A stretch of DNA of 64,000 nt from Morchella semilibera (Eukaryota; Ascomycota; Pezizomycetes; Pezizales; Morchellaceae). The DNA is taken from assembly GCA_009192285.1 (NCBI GenBank), contig WBVU01000009.1, forward strand, positions 1,240,001 through 1,304,000, in the 5' to 3' direction. Below the pieces are notes generated by a model. That model was not told the DNA's origin, ran no database searches, and worked only from the letters and a program-made list of their open reading frames with translations. This document shows positions 36,943-49,400 of this stretch, one piece after another. Each line of letters starts with the position of its first letter. The first letter of the stretch is position 1. Made by a program: the position numbers and the translations under genes.

Positions 36943-39900
36943 TCTACTGTTTTTCACTCAAACCTCTAATTGTTACAGACAGAGTGGATGGAGGTCGTTG
37001 GGACGGGAGTCTTGCCCTAACCATCCCATTTACGGGAAAATATCCACCTAAAAGGGAAGTTCCCGCTGCACGGGTGCGGGTTTCCAGGCTAACCGTCATT
37101 CCCGACCCTCAAACCCCACCCTGTCATACTATACTCAGGGATTCCCGCGCGCCAGATCTTTAAGCGAGCTCTAACACTTCTATGGAGGTACCTTACCGTC
37201 TTGGGTTAAATAAAGTAGGAACTAGGTGAGACATGCATGTCCAATCAGGGATCAGCCAAGCGAAGACGTAGGTACATACATGTACTTGGTCGATTGATGT
37301 AACAGAAAGGGTCATGCAAGACATCGAGCGCCGCAGGATGTCCTCGGTGGGAGAAGAGAAGTAGGCCGGCGGTACATACCTACATATCCCCCATCACTAA
37401 GATTTTTTTTAATCCCAGTGACCATGAGGTCCTCCTTGAGGCGCAATCATGTGATTTTGCAATGACCGATTCGCAGATAAATTTAGAGAGCCACGCAAAG
37501 CCCGAAAAAAGGCGTTCGTGAAATCGACTACATGTAATATTGTGAAATTTGAACTGTGATGAACTACATGTAATGTTTCTCTTTATTTTGAATTAGTTTC
37601 ACGGCCTTTTACTGAACACCTACGTACCTGTACATGTAGGTACGTAAGTACTTGGCTAAAGAATCCAGCGCAGGAAGGATATTTTCTGAGCGACTCTAAA
37701 TCCTTCGAATATAAGCCTTATATTATATATTCACACGGGAAGTGATAACGCAGCAGGCTTCTAGGTTCTAGCTCACCTACATTTTGTAAATCTAGGACCT
37801 CTCTGACCGCAAGGATAACCTAAAACCCTAGGGATTTACAGAACTAGCTACATATAATCAGTAGAAGCGTGGCGGGGAGGTTCCAGAGCTTTCTCCCTTG
37901 CATATCGGTTCGGGAACTTATGGCCTTTCTTGGACTTCCACCTAATAATACCAACAAAAGTGCACAAGATATACGTGGTACATTTTTTTTTTCTTCTTCT
38001 TATTTTTTTTTTCTTATTCGGGTAGCCGCTCACGGTCTGGACCACGTGGAAAATGTTGGACATCTAGGGAGAGCCCCTCAGTTGGATTTTCACGGTAGTT
38101 TTCATTGATCATGGACTATGGTTCGGTCGGTCGTGGTAATGATACTCAAAACGAGTAGGGAGCCTATAGCTAGTCTACCAACCAAATGGGTTTGAATAGT
38201 GGCCCCATGTCTAGGAAAATCGCCAATCTCATATCTACGTAGATATCTGTTACTTTACCCAATTCCTTGTTCACGTTGGGGGAGTCAACCTATAGTTAAT
38301 AAAGTCAACCAATCAGAAGAAAGTTTTAAATTTGTTTCCCGAGGAAGGGAGGTATATTCATGCTTCATACGTGTTTCCTCCCCTCGTGTTTCCCGATGTT
38401 GAAGTGACGGGATTTAGGGTTTTAGCTTTTTATTTTAACTAACTTTGCGACTAAGCAATCAATCTGACAGCATGTCCTTACCCGTCCGGATTATGAGTAG
38501 CAGCTCTAAATGGTGGAGTTCCAGTTGGCTTCTCCACGTTTGGGGGGTTATGGGAATTTTCAATGGAAGGTTACTTTCCACGCGACCCCCCCCCCCCCTC
38601 ATCTCCCCGACATATTTGAACTTTGACCCATTGAGTAGGTTTGTGTTCCCTTCCTTCCCGCCACCCCACAAGAATTGAGGTTTAGGCTGTCTAGATCCCT
38701 ATTAATACTCTGCTGAGGATTTCTTTCGTACCTAGTACCGGTGCAGAGGGCCATTTCAGGATCTACCCGCGCGCGCCGTAATACCACATTTTTCATAAGG
38801 GAGCTTCTTTCTAGTACATCTCAACAGTACAGCAGTCACTCAGGATTCCCCAGGTAACCCGGGACCGGATCCGGACAGGATATTCGAGGTACATAGATCA
38901 GTGGCTCTCGAGGATTAATTGCCACCACCCACCATATTCAGGCTAGCGATTGCCGGTCCACTGGTACCATGCAATGACTGCTTACTCGGGTAACCGTATC
39001 TTCTTCATGCTCGGTTGGGGACCAACGGCTTTGCAGTAGACGTGCAGCTGAACTAGGGATCTGCGAAGCCTGGCATGGGAGAAAATTGAGAAAAAATTGG
39101 AGATCTCCGATAAACCCATGGATGGAATTTGAACCTTTTAACCGTGGTGCCTGCGCGGAAATTTTCGTGGGGGTTACTAATAATCTACTCTACATTGAAA
39201 ATCGAGCACACCCCCCCCCCCCCACTATTAGTTGGACGAGTTCATGTACTCAATCAGCGAACTTTTATATATTTTTCTTGGAAGGCCCGATGAGAGATCA
39301 ACTTTGGATGATCGATTTTATACTAGCTACATGTAGTTATTAGGAACGATGAGATCCGGATGGCCGCACAAGGATATTACTATTGGTGCTGGAATGGTAT
39401 GATACAAGAAATTACTTCCCTCCCCCCCCCCCCCCTTAGCGAATGATCGGGAAATATTGCGGTATCAAAATACAATATCGTATGACTTTCAGATTCAGCC
39501 ACGGCAGCATCTTCCGACCTGAACGTGTTTCGGAGGCCGAGTTTCATGATGGAGATATTGAGCCTCTGATTGATAGAATTTTTCTCCTACGCTCTCTTAC
39601 ACTTATTTTTATTTTTGCTGCAACTACTGGATTATTGGGACGGGAGGGATAGAAAAATAGAGTGGAGCTTGAGTTCCACAACTGTACTGTACTGGTGCGC
39701 CGATACTCTCTGTCCAATTAAACGCAGATCATATATACCGTGACCCTGGACAAGCATACATACATACAATCTATCGGATCCTTGTATTTCATTTTTGGCC
39801 ACTGGACTAGGGACTTATCTACTCACATAACCGGCACTTTCTCAAAGGAAGGAAGGCTCGCGTGCAAACAAACTCACTGGAAAAATATTAAACCACACAG

Positions 39901-40862
39901 AAAAGGGGGGGGGGGTGGTAGGTTTGGATCCTTATGAGCTTCATGTTAACGCACGCGCGCATATATCAAGCCGGTATTCACATGGTCCGGCCGTATGTAT
40001 GTGCTTGCATCTCTCTCTCTCCGAGCCTTTGCCGTGCCCCCAGGGAAGTCTTGGAATATACTTGGTACTTATGAGCGGCTGGCCAGTGTAAATCCCCTCC
40101 CCCCCCCCCTTTTTTTCTTTTAATCCCTCTTCTTTCAATTTTAAAAACAAAATTTCCATGCCTCGGGCAGAGTAATAGAAGAGAGAAAGGTATCTAATTG
40201 GTAAGTAGGCATACGTAATCCTGAGTTTTATTTACGGGCTAGGTACACCTGCAGTGTCCACTATGCAGTTGGTCATGGTTCCAATAGAAGAAATTTAACC
40301 GCTCTCCCTTCCCCGACTGGTGCGTCTCGGCCTATACGGTAATAGGGGGGGGTATGAGAGGAGCTGGTGGCTTACCACCGGAACGGGCCCGGTTTATGTT
40401 TTCTTTTATAAACAGGAATTCATGTTCAGCCATACATACGTAGGTTGACCTGTTTGGTGGGATACTGTTTATCACCCTCTATCTACCTATCTAACGGTCT
40501 CGCTCGATTGGAAGATAGGTTGCTGGTAAGGTGGGTAAGGTAAGCTTTCCCAGAGCAGCTGGTGGGAAACGTGGCGCGAGATGATGGACAAGGCTTTCGT
40601 TAGATGTGGGAATATACACTCACCGCGGCCATGGGTGATGATCATGATGATGACGGAATAGTGTTGTGGTTGTCGGGATTGCAATTGATACGATCGTCAG
40701 CATTTGATACGCAAAGAGTGATATCATATGGCAATATATGCCGCTGCTGGGGGTTTCGCCGGGTCGGGTTCATGTGAGATCACTCGCGCCATTTGCATAT
40801 GTAACATGTCAACTCTCCGCAGCATAGGGTCACAGAAAGACGATGTAGCTGGTCATTGGCCC

Positions 40863-40893
<31 letters not shown>

Positions 40894-43800
40894 CTGACCC
40901 GTCCCCGTAAACGGTGATGAAGTTGAAGTAGGTGTACCTACATGCACGCACAGTTATTTATCGGAGTACTTCCATCACCCCGTGCAGTGAGCCAGGTCCC
41001 TATCATTTAGTTGTCTTTAATTGAATTGATATATATGGTCGGTTTTATAACTCATACATATAACAAACCCGCGCGTTCGATAAAAAAATGTCGCAAGCTA
41101 TTAAAATACTCTCTAGCTCTGCAACTGGCCTACTGCTTAAGCGCGCATATACGGAGCACCGGAATACCACGAATAATTGAATGGAGAGTTAGGGCATCAT
41201 CATATAAAGGATATGACACCGAGTGATATCCTATGAAGACACCACTCATGCCTACAAAGCACAACGTTAGTGAGGAAATTACGGGAATTGGAACAAGTCG
41301 GAATCACAAGAGGCTTTCTAAGCACACAAAAAATGTATAACCATAGGGTAGGGGGTTGCAGTCGGTGCACAATTAGACTACCTAATCGGCCTAGGGGCTT
41401 ATAATTTAAGAATATGGGTTCTAGCTCTACAAATTCGTAACTTTGATTCGAATATCAAGGGGTTCCTGGGCGTGATCAATTATACTTTCGTATCCGAGGC
41501 TAAAAGCCAGCCGGCAGCTCGTCAGCATCACATAAACGCGAGGGAAGCGGGGATCTGAGGGAGGAAGCTGTTATATATGCCGGCTCCTTTTTTTTTTTTT
41601 GACCAAACGTTAACCTCGATAAACTACACTAACTAACAGGGAGGCGAATGGCCATAAGACAAGGTTCACATATCTATCCTTCACCGATCCACCGGGAATT
41701 CGAACCGCCCCCCCCCCCTTGCTTTGTGCATGTTATGCAATTGCACCATTGTACCATGATATTTCTTGGCAAGGGATTTTTTTCTGAGTTTTTCGGTTTG
41801 ACAGCTGATATATCATGGTTTAGCTACTTAGATAGCTAAGCAGTGTGATTGGATGGTTTGCACCGGCCTCAGGGCGTAAGGGGGGTATTATGTATGTACT
41901 CTAATGGAGACTGTTGCTCATTTGTGTTGGCATATATAATATGGATCAGAGGAGCTGAGTTGGCGGGTTTGAATTAGAGTGCGTGGGAAAGAGTATATGC
42001 TTATGGTAGTTGTTCCGGCCGGGCCTTGCGGGGGAGCGCCGGGGGGGGGGGGTTCGAAGACTGGGCTGTGGCTCACTAGTACGCGGTACATATTGTACAT
42101 GTACCGAACAGTTTAAGAAAAAAAAAACTCTGGGATTTTGTACTATATTGGCGTGACGGGGGTGGAAAAATGAGCTGAGTATCAATTTCTCCCTCCCAGG
42201 AATGATAGTATATAACAGCGTTATGAGTGATTGCCTGTGACTCAAAACTTTTAATCCTCCAGGAAGATGTAGATGAGATCACAGTACCCACCACTGGTGA
42301 GCAATGACCAGCGGGACACAAAAAAACCCTTCGGGTTCGTTCGTACTATACACAAACCTACAAGCTACTTTATAATTAATTATACACGTCCTACAACTTA
42401 TGTAACTACGCCGCGCGCGCGGCGGCACCCGGCCGTCCGCGCACGTCATGCATTTTTCTTTCTTTCTTCCTTTCTTTAATTATATAGCATAATTTATGTC
42501 ATGTCGCGATACTGTGTAGCGCCTGAACCCTTTTTTTTTTTCCTGCATGGCGGCGTGGCAATGTTTCACGCATCATGTCCAATGGTTGACTGACCGGTTG
42601 GTTTTATAATTAATAGGCGGCGCGGCCACGCTGGTTCAGATATATCAACAACAGCTCGGATTGCTCCTATCGGTATATATAATAAAATAATGGGGGCTGT
42701 ACTGGTATGGTACTACGTACCATGACTGGCCATGGTTTGGTTATACTACGGGCTTTTGTTTATGTTTTGCGAAGTGGGAGAGAATGCTAAGGAATATCCG
42801 ATACATGTACCAGGCGTCACGTCACGTAGGTATAATGTAGGCTCCCGGCATTGGGGGAGCGGAGATCAAGGGGGAAAACATTTAATATCAAGAGTATAAT
42901 TCTACGTATATATATATATATATATGCGACCACTACTACCATTGCCAATCTATCTACATGTAGCTACATACATGTAGATATGTATTCACCAAAGACACAC
43001 ATCCTCCCCCTCCGGGTTCATTTTATTGGTATGAAACAGGAACTGCATGCTAGAAAGTTCGCATGAAAAACATTGTTCCCGCAGGGTTTTCTGCCTCATC
43101 ACAGCATCGACATCACATCACAAATGCAGGGCAGTTATGAGGGAGGCTAGAGATCGACACTACACTGTCGCGAGGCTGGAGACGATATAATTTATCAGGA
43201 GCAAGCACGTGGCAGTCTCTTTGGGAGTTGATGATGGCCAGTGGGGAAACAAGGGAGAAGGGAATCAAAGGGTACACATATCTAGATAATTCCCTGGCTC
43301 GTGGCTTTTCAAGGTATTCCCCGAAGTAATGACTGAGTTTTGGGATGGTCCGATTCTCGATCGAACCCCGAGACAGGTTACTTTAAGATAGGGTGGTTGG
43401 GGTTGGGGGGTACCTACGTACGGTAGATGGTTAGTTCTCTTCTTTTCTCCCCCACTTCTCTTTTGAAGCAAATCAGGGATATAGGTATCTGGAAAGAGAT
43501 ATCATATTGAATTTATGGTGGCAAATTTCATAGGTACGTACGGCAGATTTTTGAAACTCAGACACGCGCGTATATATAGGGTATTCATACTTTTAGATAC
43601 TAGAGGGCCCGGAGTTAAATACTCAAGTTAGCCTACTGAGTTATATATGTCAATACTACTCAAAGCTGGGGTATCTAATGAAGGAGGAAACTACCAATTT
43701 GTTTATATAGGTAGTGTGCATTAAAAGCACTGCAACGATATGAGCGTTGTTGTTCAATTACAATTTGGGGGGATATGTGCCAGGCCTTTCTTTCGTGCGG

Positions 43801-45130
43801 TGTGATTAATTAACCAAAGGCCTCACTGCTTTAGTAACATGTACAGACGTAGTACATGGTACATGGTAGATGTACATACGTGTGTATGTGTATGTACATA
43901 CATATGTACAGTATGTTGTACTCTTTAGGCGTAAGAAAGCGGATGTATACTGATCATGATACCAGCGGGGCTTACAAAAGATACATACAGCCAACAGCAG
44001 AGATGTAACGACGGAAATGTTAACCGCGGCGTAGGGCAATAATACTGGCTCGGAGGGTATCCAATAGTGATATGAACCCGTGATATGATATGATGATCCG
44101 GGGAGACAGACGGGATGAGGAAGCAATTGGATGCACGCACGTACGGGATGGCTTGCAAGGTCCAAGGCGTACTGGGAATCGATATCGATGTAAGAGCCTC
44201 CTGATCCGCGGACGGATTGAAAAGGTATGAAATTGCGATATATCCTTGGTCAGATCTATAGAGCCTTGCCTCGACGATATTTTCGCTAATTAGCTGTAAT
44301 AGTAAACCCTCTAAGATATGGAACCACCTGAATGGAAATGGAACCACCTCAAGTCACTGAAAAGCAATGCTACGCGGTTACCCGAGACATGTGACCAATA
44401 CTTCTATGTTATCCTCTTCTATGCTTTTTCCTTTCCCTGTCTGCAGTGACCGCCATATATTGTGGACTGTGTGGGGTGGGGGGGGGGGCACAAGAGATGT
44501 TTCTATAGTTGACTTTTTGGGAGCATTATAGTCTGCTTTGGAGGTGAGTATTTGATATATCGTGTCATTGGCGGTGAGTCACTAACCTGAATCATTTAGA
44601 GACTGCGGTGTTGCAATTGGCTGGTGGTTAAAGACACGGGGTTGGGCGAAGAGTGGCTATACTATAGCACAAGTATATGGTGCTCGCGCGCGCGGGCCTG
44701 GGTGGTTGATATATTTGAGAAAGTATAGGAGGCTCTGTATCATCTTCTTGGTTAGCTATAGATACATGTATATATATATAGGTCAGAAAGTATAGTACCA
44801 AGGGGATTTATAATAGGACAGTACTGGATATATGTGATTCTTGCAATTGACGATGTTGGCTCTCGTTAATTTTCTCGCGACGTATTCCAGCTAGGGTTAA
44901 TTACTGCTTACATGTACTTACATGTAGTGTTAACTTGTAGGGCTACTTGGATAAAATCGTTATGATCTGATAATAACCCTAACCCTCAACTAAGGTCAAA
45001 CTCCACTTGGATCCAAAACTTGCAGCCCAGCTATATTAGTGTCGTTGAGTTGGATTCAAGAGTCAAGGCCTGCTTGGCCGGGGTAGCGAGACCTCAGTTC
45101 CCGCAGCGGATTATATATACATGTAGTGCC
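36939..45130. other. Gene-poor, repeat-rich DNA
   Basis: No gene is supported in this 8 kb. It holds a cluster of C or G runs of ten or more bases (38586, 39211, 39422, 39905, 40099, 41708, 42041, 44478), two TA arrays (40863-40888 and about 42907-42925) and 14 of the 30 TACATGTA palindromes. Traces of old elements may be present but are too decayed to name by eye. Confidence 0.5.
40863..40888. repeat. (TA)n microsatellite
   Basis: Thirteen TA units without interruption. Confidence 0.95.
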
Positions 45131-45267
45131 TATCCCTTAAACTGTCAGTAGAGTGTTGGCCCCCCAAAAGTTGCTAACAGATCCTGTTATCTCTATCAAA
45201 TAATTGATCTCCCGTACAAATTCCGGCCCTCTATTATAGAGGGCCAGCATTGGCTGCTTAAGGGATA
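45131..45267. mobile_element. MITE, same terminal repeat as the element at 5632
   Basis: The element begins TATCCCTTAAACTGTCAG and ends CTGCTTAAGGGATA. The terminal ten bases are identical to those of the 211-bp MITE at 5632-5842, and the imperfect inverted arms extend inward to GGCCC on both sides. It is 137 bp long and has a strong central palindrome (GGCCCTCTATTATAGAGGGCC, about 45225-45246). There is no coding capacity. A TACATGTA palindrome lies just outside the left end at 45118. Confidence 0.8.
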
Positions 45268-46108
45268 ATGGTAATGCTAGATATTCGTAATCAGTAGGTC
45301 CCGTGCGTATGTAACTTTCGATCATATAAGATATACCGGCTGAAATAAGGCCTCAAACATACATATATGCATGGATGTGATCAAGGACCTCACAATTACT
45401 TATATTGAAAACTGAAACCTAATCGTAGCCCTAACCCTGATTTATTTCTCACGCATATACAATCTGACATAGTTAGCTTGGCAAATATATAAGCTTAAAA
45501 TCAGTAATACATGGCTACTGAAAATGTTAAGGGCCCGTTTGGCAACTAGACAAATTTCCAAGGATCAAGGCCTAAGTACAAAAAGATCGTCGAAACAGAG
45601 TTTCCGTTTTGGCCTGTTGCCATAAATACCCAACCCAAAAGACCCTTTTCAGTGTCTGTCACGTGACTCATGCAGTAGCATACAGTTATTTAATGAGTAT
45701 TTAAGAGTACTAGTGACTTACCCCTATAATATATAATGGACTAGTGCTGCTAGGCTTGGTGGCTTTAATCTCTAGTTATATTCATGAAACGTCACTCGTT
45801 GTCACTGGGTTTATTTCTGCGAGATATTTGGCCTCTCAAATCATTGTGGAACCGCGTCCGGACAGGTGCGCACCGTGTGGGTGTTACTTTTATCTTGTTT
45901 AATTTCTAACGATATAGATAGTGAACTAGGCCCTCATCCCTTTGACTGTATTCAGCACCTGCGGCTAATATGGGATTTTTCTAAATTGAGGGAGTAATCT
46001 TGGTGCGCAGTTAAAATATCAAGTTATTTTACGTCCGTTTTGCCTTCCTTGCTTTAGGCTCTTGCTGATCAGAGTCGTGGAGAGAGCGGGACAACCAAAG
46101 GGATATGC
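45268..46108. other. Spacer
   Basis: I see no gene. A single TAACCCTAACCC-type match near 44984 and another near 45432 are too short to be interstitial telomere arrays. Confidence 0.4.
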
Positions 46109-46422
46109 ATGCCGGCCAATTCAGTCGCCTCACAATCGATCTCGAGGCCCGGCTCGAGCTCACAACCTTATACTAACACGCATCAATGTCATGATACTAG
46201 GTGCTATTGGTACAAGAACCATCTAGGAAACCTAAAAGCGAGGGAGAAAGCTGAATTGAGACGATATGCAAAGATTTGCGGGAAACATACGCCATATCAC
46301 ATGAAATTTAATCGCATAGGTAAGTATTTGACGTGCATGATATCGGTGTTTGTGATAACACATGATACATAACCAAATCAAATCCTGCATTTCGTAATAT
46401 TAACCCTGCTATGACAGAGTAA
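46109..46422 (+). CDS. Possible small Cys/His protein, 71 residues, two exons
   Basis: I do not recognise this gene. An ATG frame (46109-46319) ends at a perfect donor, GTAAGT. A possible acceptor, GCTATGACAG, with an upstream TTAAC branch-like site, joins in phase to a very short exon (46418-46422) that gives Glu and then a stop. The predicted protein has a Ser-rich N-terminus and a basic part with cysteines and a histidine spaced C-x4-C-x24-C-x2-H (CHDTRC ... CGKH), which could bind zinc. It is the only plausible gene in a 21-kb gap and may instead be a fragment of an old mobile element. Confidence 0.35.
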
Positions 46423-49400
46423 ACCAAGAGGAAATGTTTGCAGTACTCCTAAAAACCCGCGGATAGCAATTCCGACCTCTAACCGCTCATCCGACATATA
46501 AAAACTCTAGCCAATAAATTTGTTTGATCGCTTCTGATACTGGATCCGAGGGCCACCTATGGCTCCAGAGCTTCCGCATGAAACGTAGGAGGGTCCTTTA
46601 TTAAGTGCCAGGAAGTTGAGGGGTTGTTTTAGGTCTTCATACATATATGCTCTCTGCATATATTAATGATCGATGTTGTGCAGGGGGAACAGGCTGGTAG
46701 CAGAACGCATAGAAAGTACCGTGATCATTAGTGGTCAGTGAATGGTGTTTTTCTGCGTTCCTCCTTATGATATAGGTTAAGATTTTATTATTAATCGGCC
46801 GCCTTATAACTATTAATTTAAATTTCCCCCCTTCTCTTCTTACATATATACTCTACTACGATATGAAAAAACGGTGTTAAATTACTACGGAATTTAGTGA
46901 CGGGAATACTGTAGTGATTCTACACCACTTCCTGGGTACTGTATATTAGACCAAACATTCAGCGTTTATATACTGGGGGTGCAGGTCATAAAAGTTGCAT
47001 TAGTGCTTGATACTATACTATTTGATCATGGGAGATATATATATATGGTATGAATTAGACTATCATCGTACTGCATACACTAAGTAGGTATAAACCGAAT
47101 AAGTCTTTTCTAGATTTATCTCTAGACCTATCTAATTTTCTAAGAACCTTAGTGATGTATTTAGATCTCGATAGGTTTCGTAGCTCAGTTAATTCAACAC
47201 ATGTGAATATTAAACCATGTTAGATACATGTATATACTTAATCTCTTGTCATCGATTACGAGGCTTGTAGCCACAAAGTGACTAGGGAATTTCTTGCGGC
47301 CTCATTCCTTGAGAGCAGTGGTGACATAAGTTAGTTAAAATTTAAATTAGAATTAAAAAAGTTTACCTTAATGGACTAAACCTAGGGTTTGCTGGTGTAT
47401 AGCCTTATCTTATATTCTGAGCACCGCCGCACTCTGCTAGTCACACGTGTAACCCATAATCTGGATGGGTTTGTGCGGTCCTCCGCCAGAGGTATCTGAA
47501 TATTGGGATTCAAGGACAACAAAATCTATTTAGTGTGGGTTAGGGTTCGACATGGAGACATACTACAAATATAATACACCATCTATTAAAAATACATGTA
47601 TATAATTCTAGGGAACTCCTGGAAGGGTATGAAATGTTAAGATCGGGTCTCTTTGTTAAATAAGCTAGGGCCCCCCAATTGTATGGAATTAATTGATTGG
47701 AGAAAGCAGGCCAATCTGGGGTAGCACTAATCCAGGAAGCAGCCTTTATCTCTAGCCGCCTCTTTTTGAAAATAGTAGACCACGCAGGGCGGACTTTATT
47801 TCTGACGGTGGATGCTCGAGTTTGTAGTGGGGTGGTTGTAGAGACCTAGATAACAGGTTTCAACGATAGCTATCAAGGCCGTAGCTGCAGTGATGCGATA
47901 GGGGCCCGAATATAGTCCCTTTTTCTACTAATCATGAGCGAGCATATTGATTACTGAATCCTGAGGCGGTTCTTCATGCCGAGTCATGAGGTAACTAGCT
48001 CATGGAGTTAGAGCTTTGTCACGGAGTTTTGATATTGACGTAGGATATTTTATGACCCATTAATTCCTGTTAATACCCCAGGACTCAGTTAGTGACCGGG
48101 GTAGGTAATATTAGCTAGCAAGCAACCAGAACTAGGCAAAGGTTCCGGAGAGCATATCGACACACCCCAGGGAGTCCCGGATTAATTTAACTACTTTTAG
48201 GCTTGTCACTTTACGTAATTTCTATGCGAGTAACAGCCTTTCGGCAGCTGACCACTCAGATGATTTTCCGGGACGCTGAGGCTTTGCGATACACCACAGG
48301 CATGAGCATATGGGATTAATATATTGAGCCGTTAGGTTAAGATATCGAGGACGTGCACGACTAGAGTAAATGTCCGTGGGCGGTTCATCCGGTCCGCAGA
48401 GAGCAGTTCGGTATATGAGAGTTCACATAAAACGCAACTTAGCTATGAACATCTTTAACTAGATAGCGTTTGCGGGCCGACCCGGGGCGCGAGAAAACTG
48501 CGTCGAGCACCCTTTGTGTGCGAGTGATATTTCATGTCTGCAATACCGAGAAGGCATGTCTGGGGTCACAAGGAGCCATCCCTTGCAGTTTCCGTTGAGC
48601 TAGTCCACTGGGCCAACCATTTTTGCATGCCTCTACATATCGGACATCGACAGGTCAGCCCCCAAAACCTTCCCCGCAATTCCAAACTTGAAATGTTTCG
48701 TGACTCTGGTAGAGTGCTATGTATGTTTGTGGATTGAGACATAAGATCGTCGGAGCCGAAGAAGCATGGAGAAAAGACCTGGCTCTGGCCAGGTTCATAG
48801 TTATCACGAGGATATATATACCCATGCAATTTTGAAACATTCCGATCATAAATTTCTGCCCCTGCTAACCAGTGGGTGAATGATATGATGCCTGGAGATA
48901 CGACTTGCATAATCAGCTCTCCGCTCTAGCCTAGCTCTTGAAAAGAGCAGACACTCTAAGAGAATAGATAGCTACGCACGATGCGATTTATACTATAGAT
49001 TGTGGATTACTCTAGGCCGCAGGTACGTACGAAGCTCGAAAAGGCGAAAGGTTGTAGGTGGATAGAGTGGGTACATACCCTATCCCATCTAGTGAACTCT
49101 TAGCCGGGTGAACAGCACACAACGTCATATGTACCCTGATGCATTTTCCTTCTTCTAGAACCAGATGCAGCGACATCTCTTGAGCCCCCAAGATATTAGG
49201 GCGCCTACATAGAGGCTTTAGGCTCGAGCTATAGTTCTGGGGAGGAAACGTGGACCAGTAGAGGTATTAGTTCGCGTGCACCCCGGATGTTTGCTGGCAG
49301 TCTAGGGTGTAAGGCTAACAGAAAAAAGGAACAGTATGAAAAGCTGGGGGATCTGTTGTGTATAAACTGGAGTTCCCCATGATGAATATGTATGCTCTAA

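Noticed and set aside
41690-41775. Second tRNA-like match on the minus strand (TGGTGCAATTG and GGTTCGAATTCC)
   Set aside because: The B box is imperfect, the T stem does not pair and the two boxes are separated by a G run, so chance is more likely.
44975-45440. Telomere-like CCCTAA words
   Set aside because: Only one or two units occur at each place. This is not an array.
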